Shown here piece after piece: positions 20,536 to 34,701 of a DNA stretch of 64,000 bases. A program made the translations under genes and the position numbers. Numbering within the stretch: position 1 is the first letter of the stretch; each line of letters begins with the position of its first letter. Origin of the DNA: Voacanga thouarsii. Its lineage: Eukaryota > Streptophyta > Magnoliopsida > Gentianales > Apocynaceae. The stretch spans positions 3,186,501-3,250,500 of the forward strand of contig JANUWF010001719.1 of assembly GCA_026120185.1 (NCBI GenBank). The letters are read 5' to 3'. The notes under the pieces are model-generated. The model was not told the DNA's origin. It saw only the letters and a program-made list of their open reading frames with translations, and did not search any database.

Positions 20536-23193
20536 ATTGAGTAATTAAAATTAATTAAAGAAATACTTATTTTATTAAATATATTTAGTAACAAGAAATA
20601 TTGAATATTTAATTAATTAAATATATTTTATAACAAAATTTTCTTATTAATTAATTAATTAAAACGTACTGAAATTTTATTATAAATTTTAAGTGAATTA
20701 CAAGTTATTTAAGTATGAAATCTAAATATATTAAATATTTATCGAATTATTAATATTTTTTATATTTAATCTAATATAAAAATAAATTATAAATAATTTA
20801 GACTTTAAATTTAAATTTCAATTTTATCTAACTAACCAAACATTCTTGCTTTTTCAATATATCGATGAACTGAGGATAAAAATTCACCTCAAAACTTAGT
20901 ACTTAACAAAAATAATAGTATTTTTACCTAACTGATTTAGTATTCTATTACAAAGGCCCACTTTGTGTAATTTCCAAATTTGGTCCGTCCCCAGATTCCC
21001 CTCGGCCACAATAACCAGTTGGTACATAAGCTTGGTAGGTTACCTATAGAGTTATAGATGAAGGCCCGACATTTTTTTTTGAATTTTTTGGGAAGGCCCA
21101 ACATTACTAAGCGGCCCAAATAAGGACAATAACATAAAATGGCCCAAAACACACAACTCCGCATTTTTCCAATTTATATTTAAAATCTAATAGTACAATA
21201 TTGGAAGTGAACATGGAATTACATCATAAATAATATTGGAAGTTTCACATCAAGTAATGAGACAATACTTATTACTAATAATTAAAAAATTGGACCCAAA
21301 AGACAAAAAAAAAAAAGGAAAATCAATAAGTGTATGCAAATTCTGACTTGTGTGCTCTGGCTTTACTGTTTGGTTTTGGGCTAGGTAGGAGTTTGTTATA
21401 GCACCCACCAGCACCTAGCAAGGAATAAAACTAGACCTCTTGGAATTCTCTCTTAAAAAACTCTGTGAAAGTTGGAATTGGAAATGCCTTTTGTCCTTCA
21501 AAGCAAGCTCATATCTTTCATAGCTGCCCTAAGCCTATGAGTTTTTGAGTCTATAATTAGAGACTTAAAAGAAAGATTCCAACTTTTGGGGCCATTTCTT
21601 TGTTCTATATCCACGTGACTTATGCTTGGTGGCATCTATAAATTGAAAAAAAATTATATAATCGTAACAAATTGATAATTTAATTAATTTACCTTCCCAT
21701 TTTTTTTTTCTTTTCATTTCATTAGATTGATTCTTGATTCTTCGATGATACTACGAGTTGGGCTTATTAGGGATGGAAAAGAAAAATAACATTAATATCT
21801 CCAAAAAAGGAAAGTTGATCACATCAATACATAAAAATTGTCTCAAAATGTGGGATTTTGATTTGGGGCAGTAGAGAGAGTAGCACATGGTTGATGTTGA
21901 TGTGAAACAACGAATGCGATCTCTCACTAACTTAACTAAGCTAGAAAAACAAACTTAAAATTTTCCTCTCATTCGAAAGCTACACGTTTTTTTTTTCGAC
22001 ATAGCATTATTTTTTCAGAATTCTATGTTATTATAGCAAGAATGAACAAAAGTTATAAACATTGCATTTTTCAAAGGTATCGTGCACGAAAATTATTCCT
22101 TTAATATCTATTTTTAATACGTTTTTTTAAAAAAAAATTACACTATTATAAAAAAAAATAGACAGATTTAATAATTGTTAAGCAAATAATTATTTGTACA
22201 ATAAAAAGATTTTAATTCTCGCTCTTATCAAAAACAAAAAACAATTATATGAAATAAACAAAAATCGAATAACATGTGAAATTCGTAAAAAATTTATAAT
22301 ATTATTCATCTAACTCTAAAATTATAATTTGATCTTGGTTCTAGAAACACGTGGCGAATTACCACTCTACCGCAAATGGTTTGGTGACCAACTTTGGACC
22401 GAAGAAAGAGTAAACCGAATACGTAGACGACTTGGAAATGTTAATACTTTAAGGAGGAGAAAATTAAGACGAGAAGTACAATAAGGAGGAGAATAGCAAT
22501 AGATTCGGCGAAAAAAATCAATCATGGGAAGAATGCTAAAACAGAATCCCAAAGAAATGAGAGAGTGGTTTCCTGATTTGGACTAATTCAAATTCAAGAA
22601 CCCAAAAAAGATGCTACGGTTGAAGTCAGTGGTCTTCCTTCTTCCATAGCCGCATTCACAAATGCTACTATCACTTTCTGTACTCGGTCAATAGGCCGCT
22701 AGAGTCAGCCCCGCTTTTAGCTCTATTTGAGGATGACCTTGTAATTTAGCAAAAAAAAAGAGGATGACCTTGTCGTCGCCATGCTTTTTGGCTGATACAA
22801 TCAAATAGTAGTAGTAGCAGCTTCAACAGAGATTGGTCAAACTTCAAAGTGAGGTCGGAGGAAGGAGAGGAAACCAATGATAATTTGTTGTTTTTTAATG
22901 AAATTTTTTTGGATAGGATAATCAAAGATTGGGCATATTTGGACCTGGGTTTTTGGGCCATCTTGTCTTGTGGGGTCCTAAACTTATTCCATCTTGGAAA
23001 TTGGAGAGAAATAAGTTGGATTTTTTTGAGATTTGAGTGAGTAGTGAGACTAAAAGCTGGATTTGATCGATACAATGTGAACAAATGTTAGTATATGGGT
23101 TCCATACCTGGTGCTTTAGTCTGAACATAAACAATGGGTGCCAATTGTTTTGGCTTGCAAGGATATCCCCTTCAAGCACATGCTCTCCTCTCC

Positions 23194-23226
<33 letters not shown>

Positions 23227-25899
23227 TGAATCTTAATGGATCTTTTGAATTGAATTCAGCACAGAATAAAAAAATTGTCCTTAATCAATTTTTTTTTCAT
23301 TTTTGAATAATTATAAATTTTTTAATTTATAAGTATCTATCATTTTTATAAAATTAAGTATGTACTTATTATTTTTTAAAATTATACCATCATCATTTAA
23401 TATAAAAGGAATAGAACAAAATAGGAAAGGAAATGATTTAATATAAAAGTTTTAAAATCTTTTTCGTCCAAAAATGGATTCAATCCCACGGTAATGAAAC
23501 TTTTATTAAATAATTTAAAATATCTCTTAACATCATTATATCAAATGAATGAATAAAAATATAAACTCAAAATATTATTATATCCTTCCTTTTCCTGCCT
23601 TTCTCTTCTTCAAATGTTATATTTAATTTTTTATTTTCTTTCTATATCTAATTAAATACCATAAATAATTTATAATATTCTCTCCTCTTATTCCCTTTCC
23701 TTTCTATCTTACTCATATCCTCTCTTTTCTTTTCTTTTTTCCTCAATTCAAACAGGGTCTAAAGTAAGAGTTATTTAAGAATAAAGAAAACACCATATAA
23801 GAATCATAACTTTTGCCTCAAAACAATTCCAAAGTATTCTTGTGTTTTCTTTGTGTCCTAAAGGAAGGGAAAAATGCTGGAGAGCCCTCCAAATTGTCAC
23901 CACAAATTGCTACGAAGAAGATAGAAGTTATCAAAAAGGACACTAATCGACAGCACTAGGAGTCTAGGTCTTAGCAGGACTCAAATATTTGATACTAATG
24001 TTGGCCAAATGAGTACATACAATGCTAAATGTCACCAATGGGATTGCTCAAATGAGGCCTTATTTGTACAAAAAATTTTCAATCGTGTTTCAAATTAAAA
24101 TTTTATTTTAATTCAAATATTTATTATTTTATATAATTTTTATTTATCGAAAACTATCATCTAATCACAATACATCATATTCTCCTTCTTTGAATTCACC
24201 TAACTCCACGTATTTAATAATTTTTTACAAAATTCATCTCAAATCAATTTTTAATCAATTATAGACCGTTTCCAATTTTCTATTAAAGAAAATCATCAAT
24301 AATGCAAGAACAAAGATCACTGTTTCTAGAACTTTTTGATTCATGTAAGAGGAGGCATTGCATTCCCACTATGTCTTTGGGCAAACTTGATCACAGATCA
24401 GCTTCATTTTTATATATCTTTTTGCCCACCAATTGCAAGGAGTGATGAGTTATTGGTAGAGAAAAGACAAGCCTACTTTGTCTTATGGAATCTCCCAATT
24501 GGGACATCAAATTTAAACTCAAAATGGTATAATTAAAAGGTGACAAATTGGCAGGAAATGGAATCAAATCAAAGTCCCTTTTGTTTATACTTAAGTTAAT
24601 TTAATCACCTAAAAATAGAGTTTGCAAGAATTATTTAGTGCAAAAAATGATGATTTGGGCACCTAAAAATAGAATTTTTTTTCAAGAAAAGTTTGGCCAC
24701 CTATTTTTTCTTGTCCTAAAACTATGGTAGAATTCAGACTTGAAAGGACTATGTCTTTGTCTTTGTCTTCTCGGGACATATTAAAGTTGAAAAGTAGCGA
24801 TTATAGCTTTTCCTAAAGAATCATGACGTGGTAGCTCTCATGTCCATAAAAATACATTTCGCTTCTATGCAATTCATTAAGAACCCATTCACAAGAGTAG
24901 AAAAGTTTGACTCACTTTTGAATCAGGGCCCATTTCACTTTCCTTTTTTTTTTTTTTTTGCATTTATTTATTTTTTTGTTGTTTTTTCATTTTGACTTTT
25001 CCCCTGCATTCCTTTGTCAAGTTCAATTACAAGAGAGTCCAAGAATTTCTTGAATTTTTTTTAAATCATCCTTTTCTTTATATACATCAAAATACTATGA
25101 AATTCACATCACTTACAATTTCACTTATGAACATATGTATGAAAACAGCTATATTACTTTCAATAAAACCTCACTTGTTAATAAAAATTTCTTAAATTTT
25201 CTTCATCAAAATTCTAATTTATTTATAAATCTAAGAGCTTACCATTAATCTCACAGATAGTATTTAATTTATAATTTTAAAAAAAACACTAAAATATAGT
25301 ACTTTTCTTTCTCCAAATAATTTTTAAAAAATGAATGCAAAATTCCAAACGTGAAGTAACATAGCAAGAAATCCAAAGAATAAAATCCCGATCTCCTAAA
25401 AGTGCAAACCTTGGACTAGTGAGCAAATGTATATCTACCATGTGAATTGAGGAAAGAGCAGCCGGAAAATTGACACTAAAAAGCGAAACCATTGGGCCAT
25501 ATCTGTGTCAGAATCTCAGTCCTATACTCAATTTTGCTGTTCATATACTGTACACTTTTCAACTGCCATCATTACTGAAAAATATGCAGTGAAACGCATG
25601 GTAATTAGTCGGCTTAAGCTTGTGACTATAATTTCTCCATGTAATCTCTTGTCTCTTTCAAATCTAAACACTGCATTTTACATTAACAAGTAAGGTTTCC
25701 GATTGATGCAAAAACATAAAATAAGTACATATTTTCATAATTTTTTTAAAAAAATTTATTAATAAAAGAACTCACAACTTTTACACGAAGATACACACAG
25801 AACTCATGTTTCAGAAGTAGTTTAAACCTGAAACATCAATATAAAAATTTCAATACGAATCATCTCGACTAACTTAAAGGACATGATTCATAATTATTA
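20536..25899. other. Long AT-rich gap; no gene seen
   Basis: About 5.4 kb without a convincing gene. It holds a small CT/CA-rich stretch at 23193-23226, and a purine/pyrimidine-biased segment at 23400-23760 that resembles the inside of a Tourist element but lacks a clear left end. Short open frames here are AT-rich and unconvincing. Confidence 0.5.
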
Positions 25900-26172
25900 C
25901 TCCCTCCGTTCCAATTAAATTGACTTATTTACTATTTTAGGTTATCTCAAAAAATTTGATACTTTCTTTAAAAGGAAGTTTATAATATTATACATTATAA
26001 AATAACTAATATATCTCACATATATTATTTTTATATATTTAAATTTAAAATAAAATATTGTGAAACCTATATATTTTCTACTTTTATTATACTATTATTA
26101 TATTCTAACTTATAATTTTACATAAAATATCGTGTCAAATTAATCACTGTAAATTTAATTAAGACGGAAAAA
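25900..26172. mobile_element. Stowaway-like miniature transposon
   Basis: The left end is TA followed by CTCCCTCCGTTCCAATTAAA, the hallmark Stowaway (Tc1/mariner-type) terminus. The right side, TTTAATTAAGACGGAAAAAA then TA, is a decayed inverted copy. Length about 270 bp, non-coding. Confidence 0.75.
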
Positions 26173-26175
26173 ATA

Positions 26176-26420
26176 TATTATATTATATTATTATTATTAT
26201 TTCCGTATGTTGAAATATTAGTGGGTAAGATTTCAGATAGATGAAGAGTATACAAAATGTGGACTGTGTTTGTTGGTGCGTGAGTCGGTGTTGTAGGTTT
26301 TTGTCCATTTAGAAAATGTTCCTAGGTTACCCTACACGTTTTCTCCCAGACGAAGCAAGAAAGAATTTGTTAAAGCTGAGGAAAGAGAGAAGGAGGAGGA
26401 TGGAGGACGAGGAGGAAGGT

Positions 26421-26461
<41 letters not shown>

Positions 26462-27119
26462 GCCGTGCATATCAATGATGGACTCACGGGCATTTTTAGT
26501 TCTTTGGGGGTCCATTGGAACAGGAGGAAACCCTGAGATTCTAGACCATCCATGCTGATTAGACCATCACCGAAGATGGAAGGATTTTTCATAGTTAAAA
26601 TGTCCGTTTCTTGCATCAAGACTTTTGGTGTTTATTCCTTGACCAAATGGTGATGTGCTCTTGATTTGTCAAATATGTGGGAATGCAGGCGGATGTTATG
26701 TTCCTAGAAGCTCACAAAAAGTTTGGAATTGAGTGATAACTTTCTTTCATCTTAATTCTAAAGTTACCAAGAGAATCTGAAGGATACGGATTCATTACAA
26801 CAACACCTGTCACAGACTCACAATGCCATGCTTTTTACTAATTAAATTATTATTTTACTATTACTTTCTAATATATTAATATAAAGACGATAATAATTAA
26901 ATTAAATTTTGAGTCGCATTATTTAATAAATGATATTTTTAACTAAGTTATATTGTGTCACTCGTAAAATTTTATTAATCTTATTTTTAACGAAGTATAA
27001 GTGGCTGATGTAATGCTAATAGTATATTTAGTTACGACGAAAAGAATAAGTAAAAAAAAAAAGAAATGTATAATTTATTTTGTTTGACTAGAAAAAAATA
27101 ATAATAACTATTGCTAGCA
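26176..27119. other. AT-rich gap with a (TA)n microsatellite
   Basis: A TA run lies at 26424-26458. The minus strand between 26619 and 26480 reads open with a donor-like GTGAGT, but no partner exon was found, so no gene is called. Confidence 0.45.
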
Positions 27120-30100
27120 GGCTACACAAGGGTTTGTACAGATTTGCCTTCGCCCATTCGGGCGGGTCCTAAAATCAATTTGAAATAGTGGGGATTTAGT
27201 TTTTAGACCCTTATCGATTTTATTAATTAATAAAATAAAATTTACATAAAAGAAAAATTTGATGTCTAAATCTATTAAAAAATAATACAATAATTAAATT
27301 TTAAATATAACAATATCTTGAAATATTAATAAAATTAAATAATTAAATATTATTATCATAATATATTCAAAATACTATCTATTTGACTCACCACATTCTT
27401 CATCCGGGTCTTCATCAACCATCCATGAATTGACTATCTTCTTATTAGCTTCAAACCAACTTGTACTATACATTAATATATTCAAAGTATGAAAAGCCAA
27501 TCGAGTTCATCTTTCATTACTTGTTCGGCTGTTTTGGTTAAAGATATTTTTTTCCAATGGCACTGCAAATACATGAGGTATCAAAAGATCATGTGACATT
27601 TTTTATAAAATTATATATTCCTTTACATACTCCTCCCACTAAGTATAAATGTCAAAGGATTGACTCTCATCTTTTAGCGAAAGTTGCATCTTGCAGATTA
27701 CCATTATATTATAACTCACACATGATCTTCTTTGATACTTTACAATGTCCTGCGGAATAAAAGAAGATAATGATAAAATTAAAGAGGTAAATCTTAACTA
27801 TTATTTCTTTAATATTTTTTATTTTAAGTTGCCTAATTACTGGATTTTCATTGAAGTCCAATGTTATGTAAACAAACTCAATATTATTATGAAATGCAAG
27901 AGTTTTCACTCGAGAATTTGAACATAGTGCCATATAATACAAAATAGGAAGATCTCCGTAATATTTATTATATTTTAAAAACATACTTTGCATCAAAAGA
28001 ACCATATTCAGCATATTCATAATATTATCTAACAATATGTACTATTTTAGCAACTGTAGGAAAGATATAATGAGTAATATAATAATAAGATCTTGATAAA
28101 AGTTCGGTTATTTTTTTAAAAGTAGTTAAAAATAATGAAATTACAATAAAATTATCAAAATGAGCATATGTGAGTTCATGTTGAAAATTATTATTATTAC
28201 AAAATTCAATAAGTTAACTTCATAAAGTTAAAACACTTTCAAATATTTCAAAAGTTAAATTGCATCTTATTTTAACATCTAATCTAATTTTTTTTAATAG
28301 AAAGACCTTATTCTCAGTTCTGATTAGAGAAGCTTTAATAAAGAAAATGACATTTCTAATTGTACTAATTAGATGAACAACTTGTTTACATCCTTTCTAG
28401 ACATTCAAGTTTAAATTTATAATAAGTAGACCTAATATGAAATAAAATATTATTTAACATAAAATTCATAATATTATTCAAAATTGTCCTGGCATAGTCA
28501 TTATTCATAGTATTACTAAAGAAATAGAAATAATTTTATTCAATATTCTATGATCACAATATGTTTGAGTAATCATTTTAGTAATATTACTATCTAAATA
28601 CAAAAATTCAAATAATCTAAAACAAATAGTTTTTTTTAACAAGTCAATCATGTTCAATCTAATGACATACAATGCACAATAAGCTTCTGGGGTGACTGCA
28701 ATCCAACTATCACATGTAAGAGTAAATTTATAATTACAAGAATCAAGCATGACAGTAAGTTGCTCTGTCACCTTTTTTGTATAACTTTATTACATCACTT
28801 TTCGATGTTGTTTTATGAATCTTTTTATAAACACGATGTACAAATACATACATTAACTTTTCAAGAGTGAATTTTCACTTCAAGTAAAAAGTAATATACT
28901 TTTAACAACAAATTTAACCCTCTCATTTCTGATTCTTCTATGGTTGTATTGAAAATAACCTAGAACTCGACATCTCGTAATTTAGATTTATTATTGTGTA
29001 AATAAGTTTCATACCAATCTTTATACACCCTTTTTATGTGTCTATCTAATGTTCTTATCCCTCCTCCCTTCTTATTGATATGCTTTCTTACAAATTTTAC
29101 ATATTACCCTATAATTAATGTCATTCTTATAAAAAATTTTCCAATTGTAGATGTTTTTGCCCTCCCTGTAGCTTCTGAAGATTCTATAAGCATACACATA
29201 CTAGTTTCAGGATTATTAGGATTAGAAGTATCAATATTTTGTTGTGCCCTAAGACCTTCACATTCATTACCTATTTCGATATCTAAATTTAAAGATGGAT
29301 CTATATTATCTATATTTCTAAAATCAAAGTCAAAATGTATGGATAATTTGGTTCAATTTTTTAAATATTTATATAAACTAAATAAGAAAAATCAATTAAA
29401 GTTCAAATAAAATAAAATAAAAGATTAATTAAGAATATAACAATAATGAAGTATAAGAGAATAGAAATAAACAAGAACAACAAATTAAAGTTCAAATAAA
29501 AATTCATAAAATTAAAGTTCAAATAAAATAAAACAAAAGATTAACCAAGAATACACTAATAATGAAATATAAGAGAATAAAAAGAACTTGTAAATTAACT
29601 TAATCAAAAAAATAACTAACATAAGTAAATAATTAATAAAGTTAAAAATAAGAATATAGGATTAAAGAAACAGTAACGAGTTGATAACTAAGAAATAAGA
29701 GCACTTTAAACTTTACTTCTTCAAGATTTGAACCATCTACTACTCCAACATTTTGATTTTCCACATTTTGAAGAAGTTGCTTGAAGAATTCAAAAAATAT
29801 ATATTCAATAAATTCTATTTAAACATTTTTTGTAAAGGAAATTGAGAGAATTGATGCTAATGAGAGTAAAAAAAAAAGTGAAAATAGAGAGTTAGAGAGT
29901 ATTTGATGAGTTTTATAGTGAATTGGGAGCATGTATAGATTCCTGGGAGATATAGAGTCCGACTACTCTTTAGTTGGCTAGAAATAACCGTTTTAATCCA
30001 TTGATGGCCGGCTGACAACCAAGAAATTTTGGGAGAGCCTTTGCCTGGCCTAGGTAGGAGGCCAAGGATTTTTTTTTTTTTTTTTTCCCTAACCAACTTG

Positions 30101-30175
30101 CTAGGCCGGCTTGATGCTATAGTGGGGGGGGGGATTGGCTGGTGGTCTTGGACCGGCCCAGCCACTTGCCATAGG
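27120..30175 (-). mobile_element. Decayed hAT-type transposon (RICESLEEPER-like)
   Basis: About 3 kb with hAT transposase remains on the minus strand, bordered by GC-richer flanks in an AT-rich setting. On the minus strand the 5' side reads TATGGCAAGTGGCTGGGCCG. The other side on the plus strand reads TTCGCCCATTCGGGCGGGTC (27149-27168). Such GGGCCGG-type flanks are usual for this hAT group. Limits are approximate because no clear 8-bp target duplication was found. Confidence 0.55.
27380..29300 (-). pseudogene. hAT transposase remnant (BED finger, core, dimerisation region)
   Basis: hAT transposases cut and paste elements with short inverted ends. Read on the minus strand, a BED-finger-like relic comes first (GGGIRTLDRHIKRV, about 29070-29030). 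A core relic follows with FTLTCDSWIAVTPEAYCALY (28735-28660); this resembles the TCDSWTS motif region of hAT proteins. Then comes KYNKYYGDLPILYYMAL with the following region (about 27975-27900). Last is a decayed C-terminal part with ELDW and WMVDEDPDEECG near 27510-27390, matching the hAT dimerisation end in position. Stops and frame breaks lie between all parts. Confidence 0.7.
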
Positions 30176-31809
30176 AAAGAAAAATGAAAAGAAAGTAAAT
30201 TAACTCCTCCTCCATATTAGGAAAACAACCTTTCAAATTTGGACGGATTAAGAAGTTCTCTTTCATCTAACTAAACAAAATAACCGTAAATTACATTTAG
30301 AGTTTATTGCAATTTACTTCCATTAAGTTAGGAGATAGTGGCACTTTAGTACCATAAGTTATAAAAATGCACTATAGGTCTATTGATCGTTAGTCAACGA
30401 CGGTATTAACTAACGAATTTTACTTTTTCAAATAAAATATCTATTTTGCTCCTATCAACTATCTTTTTTTATTTCTTAAATTCCCAAGTTTAATTATTTT
30501 ATACTAATTTTGCAGCTTTTGCTTCACCAATTATTATCCCACCAACTCATCTACCTATATTCGAGTTTTATTCCAAAATTTTTACAATACAATACAATCG
30601 ATTGATTTGTATGTATATGATTTAGAAAATTAATGTTATTTATATGAAGATTAATTGTGTCTATTATACGAAGTTTTAAGAGGTTGTATTTTCAATAATA
30701 ATTATAATTAAACTTAACATTTCATAGACAAAAGAATTTTTTATGTGATTGTACTTGAAAAATATTATAATGCTAATTGTTTTTTTTCCTCTCATGATAA
30801 AAAGGAAAAAGAAAAAAAATAATAATTAGCACAAGGTTACATTTAAGTATATCGTGACTCGAGTTATTTCAATCCATAAGGTATTTCTTAAGAAAATAAC
30901 AAAAATTAAAATAAACCTATTAAGAGTTTTTTTAACCAAAATATTATGGTTTTTTAATTTAAAAAATAAAAGTATTATAATTTTTATTATTTTCTAAAAT
31001 TACAAATACAGTTTCACAAATAAATATTATGTGTGTTGTATTAAGATGAGATTATAAAATTTAAATTTAATTGTCAAGATCTTATAATTACTATGAATAA
31101 AATAAATATTTTATTATAAAAGTAATTACCGTTAGTCAATACTGTTATTGACTAATGGTCAATAGACTTCTAGAATCTTTTTTACAACTTATGTTACTAA
31201 AATTTTACTATTCTTAACTCAATATAGATAAATTGTAATAATCCCTTACATTTATTTGTAAAGGTTCCCACCCTCTCTTTCCTTTTGAACCAAACATTGT
31301 GTAAGTATCAATTTAATATATATCTCTTACTATACAATTTCAGTTAGATCTATATCTCTAACCTCTAAAAAAAATTAAAAAAAATAATAATTCTTCTCTG
31401 AAAATCAAACAAACCCTTTCTAAAATAAAATAGACAAAGCCCTGAAATAATTAAAAAAAAATTACCCTTTTTCCTCCTTTCAAGTCGAGTAACTTTGCAA
31501 ATTTTCATTATTACCCTTAATCAAATTTTCATTTTTTATCTCCGTACCCATAATTTGCAAGGCTGTGTTTGTTGTCTACATATATCTTTCAATTGCCAAC
31601 GCTAATCACAAAGTTTAGGACGTCATTAGGGTTTGATTAAGCATAAACTATTAAAGCAGAGAATATATTAACAGCGTCCACAAAGTTTCTTCCAGAGATT
31701 AAAGCCAACAGTGACAGAAATTAATGGGCGCCCACATCTCAAAGATTCTCTCTTAACCAAAAGCACATTTTAATTGTTTTTCATTTCCACCGGGAACGCG
31801 TTCCCTGCC
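30176..31809. other. AT-rich gap; no gene seen
   Basis: About 1.6 kb of AT-rich sequence without coding signal or recognisable transposon ends. Confidence 0.5.
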
Positions 31810-31817
31810 ACCCCAAT

Positions 31818-32462
31818 TAGGGATGTTCCCTCGGTTTTTAATTTTGAAATTTGATTTTTTTTTTTTTTTTTCAAAATTAAATCGAACTGAAATTTAAAAA
31901 AATCGATAAAATCGAATCGAAATAATTTTAATTCGGTTCGATTCGGTTTTAGACCGAATTTGAATGCATCTATTAACATAATATAAATTTAAATCCAAAC
32001 AAGTAAAGTTTAATATAAATTACATTTCAAATCTAATATAAAATGTAATATAAATTAAAGTCCAAATATTTTAAATATTTGGACAAAATATTTTAGTAGA
32101 AAATCATGATCGCGGATGCAAATTGTAAAGATGATGATCTTAAACTCAATTATTAATTGCTTTATTATGGATAAAATCAAACCAAACTGAACCAAAATAA
32201 TCGAAATCGAACAGAATTTTTTTTTAAAATCATAATTTATATAATTAATTAATTAATTAATAATATTTTAATATTAATTATATATTTTAAAATTTAAAAA
32301 TATAATTCGATTTTTTATTTTAGAAAATTGAAAACCGAAATTTTATATAAACTTTAAAATCGAACCGAATCAAACCAAATTTCATTAAAATTGAACCGAA
32401 AATCGAAATTAGAATTGATTCGATTCGATTTTTCGATTTAAACCGAATAATGAACACCTTTA
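31818..32462. mobile_element. Non-autonomous hAT element with 8-bp target duplication
   Basis: ACCCCAAT at 31810-31817 and again at 32463-32470 is a perfect 8-bp target duplication, the hAT signature. The ends are TAGGGATGTTC and, reversed, TAAAGGTGTTC. Inside are repeated CGGTTCGATTCGG-like and AACCGAATCAAACC-like motifs near both ends. It is 645 bp and has no transposase. Confidence 0.85.
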
Positions 32463-32542
32463 ACCCCAATCCCTCAACCAAACCCCTCCTCCCCCCCAAG
32501 TGTCCTTTTTATTTTTTTTTTCTTTTGGCAAGTATTAATATA

Positions 32543-32858
32543 TTTCTTTTGTCTCTTTTTATCTGTTAATTTTAACCGATTCACAAATTATAAAAAAAAA
32601 ATAAGATTTTTTGGTTAATTAATTAACATTTTCTCTTTTACTTTTTTTTTTAAGGAGTAATCAAATTTTAAATTTTTTTGTGTGGTAAATATATTTAATT
32701 TATTTTCACTTCCCACTATAAGTGCATAATACTTATTATATTAAAGAGAGGTATTTGTGAAAAACTAACAATTAATATCGTCTTAATTTGCTAATGAGAT
32801 AAATAAATTGAGACAAAAATTTTAGTTAAAATGGACCGATAAAAAGAGACGATGAGAG
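32543..32858 (-). mobile_element. Stowaway-like miniature transposon, family shared with 59003-59320
   Basis: Flanked by TA (32541-32542, 32859-32860). The ends TTTCTTTTGTCTCTTTTTAT and, reversed, CTCTCATCGTCTCTTTTTAT are inverted repeats that continue into AACCGATTC / GGTCCATTTTAAC. The reverse complement matches 59003-59320 almost along its whole length, including CTTATAGTGGGAAGTG against CTTATAGTGAGAAATA and TTTGATTACTCCTTAA. Confidence 0.8.
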
Positions 32859-32862
32859 TAAT

Positions 32863-33310
32863 TATTTTGATTATCAAATTAAAGTGTTGATACAATATAG
32901 AACCTTATCTATAATGAGCAATTCATGACATCACTCTTCTTCTTTTCCTTGATTATTAATACTTAATTCCACATCCCAATTGCTTCCTTAGTGAAGAGGT
33001 GTGAAAAGTGTTACTTTTATCTTCCTTAGAAGGATCTCCCTTCAAGGCACCAATATAATATATGTAGTCAATTATGTTGCCGTATATTTTTTTTCCTCCG
33101 GAGGTCAAGAGTTTTGATTGTATGGATTTGGAAGTATTTGATAACTCAATTAGTTATTTAAAATTAATTAATTGAGTTCATATTTAATTAAATGTGTTTG
33201 ACAATTGATACTATTAAATTTTAATTATTTTTATAATTTATTTATATTATTACTTAATTAATTAAGGTATACTTGTTATAAATTTTAAATGAAGTAAAGA
33301 GCTTAAATTC
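32863..33310. other. AT-rich spacer; nothing recognised
   Basis: About 450 bp between two miniature elements, without coding or repeat signal. Confidence 0.45.
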
Positions 33311-33312
33311 TA

Positions 33313-33730
33313 TTCCATTCGTCAAAAAATAAATGGCCTAATTTTTTTAGTTTATTAAAAAATAACTGTTCATTTATTAAATATAGGTCGTACTTATTTT
33401 TTTTAAAATTTACATTTATGCTATTTTTTCATCAATTAATTAATATTACAATTATTTATAATGAATTTATTTTAACTAAAAATGATAGTGCATCCTCCTA
33501 TGAAAAAAGTTAAAAATTTACTTAATTATTCTCTCTGTTATTCTTTACTTAATTAAGAGAGAGAGGGGAATGTGAGAGAGAGAATTGAAGTGGTGAGATA
33601 TAATTAATGAGATAATATTTTGTTAAAATTAAAAAAATAATAAAATTGATATTTTAATTTTTTTTATTATGAAAATTTACTATTCTTTATTATGCTACAA
33701 TTTAAATCACTTATTTTTAGACTGAATAAG
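33313..33730. mobile_element. Stowaway-like element (degenerate)
   Basis: Flanked by TA. The left end TTCCATTCGTCAAAAAATAA and the reversed right end CTTATTCAGTCTAAAAATAA match as imperfect inverted repeats. A GAGAGAGAGG-rich patch lies inside near 33557-33585. About 418 bp. Confidence 0.5.
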
Positions 33731-33732
33731 TA

Positions 33733-34212
33733 ATAATTATTGCAAGTTTGCAGTAATTAGTGTGTTTTCTAGAGGGTCAACCTTCTTCAACTCTAGAGAT
33801 TTCTGCTACGAGTAAACAGTAGGAAGTAGAAGTCAAAAAAAGAAAAATAGGCTTTTGACATTTTCAAAAATGTTTCTAAGATTTGTAAGTAATGGAAAAA
33901 GTGAAAAAATCAAGAACCCTTGTTTAGACACGTGAAATTATAGAATCCTCCCTACCTTGATTGACCCTGTCAAAATTGACCCTTCATATGCAACCTAGAT
34001 TAAGACATCTCTACCCTTTAGGTGGGAACTAATGTATCTCTTGTCTCACCTACCTGACTTTGCATAATCCCAAGTTGCATCTCCTGATAGGCCAATTCAA
34101 TGCTTGATTATTGGGCAATTCCTATTCCTTTTCTAGAAGCAGTTAAGCCATGAGAAGGGGTATTGGAATTTATTCCCAAAAATGCCACACCTACTATCAA
34201 CCAAACTCATAT

Positions 34213-34264
<52 letters not shown>

Positions 34265-34699
34265 TTATTTTTTGGGATTCATATGGGAGTTATTGTTGGT
34301 GTTGTTGATTGGATAGTTTTAAAATAGTTTTTTGTGGATAGGGTAGCAGTAGGTGTGATAGTTATTAAAAGGCCCTCTGCATCATCATTGTATATTTAAG
34401 GAACTTTTGCTTCTTTAGTGCTCCATTGGAAATGCTATAATATGACATCTTGTGGGAAGATTCCTTAAGGAATCAGCCATTGGCAAAATGACATGAGAGT
34501 AGAGGGAGGAAATATAGGGTTTGATTAGAAGGACATCTTTTACAAGATGCTTTGGTGTGTGTAAAGATTTCTTTGGTTGCACTTCAAGGGAGGGTTTTTA
34601 TAAAATAAATATATTTTCTCTCTAAACTTTCTCAATCAGTCTTTTTCATTTAAAAGATACAAATCTTGTCATTAATCTCTCTAACTAATAAGAGTAATA
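33733..34699. other. Gap with a (TA)n microsatellite
   Basis: No gene recognised. A TA run lies at 34218-34260. The part 33930-34160 is less AT-rich than its surroundings and could be conserved non-coding DNA, but nothing identifies it. Confidence 0.4.
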
Positions 34700-34701
34700 T
34701 A

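Noticed and set aside
23340..23770. Possible Tourist-like element
   Set aside because: Only a right-end-like ATTCAAACAGGGTC was seen; no matching left end or target duplication was found.
26480..26640. Minus-strand exon-like stretch with FGDGLISMDGLESQGF and a GTGAGT donor
   Set aside because: No second exon, no known family, and a TA microsatellite follows in the same frame.
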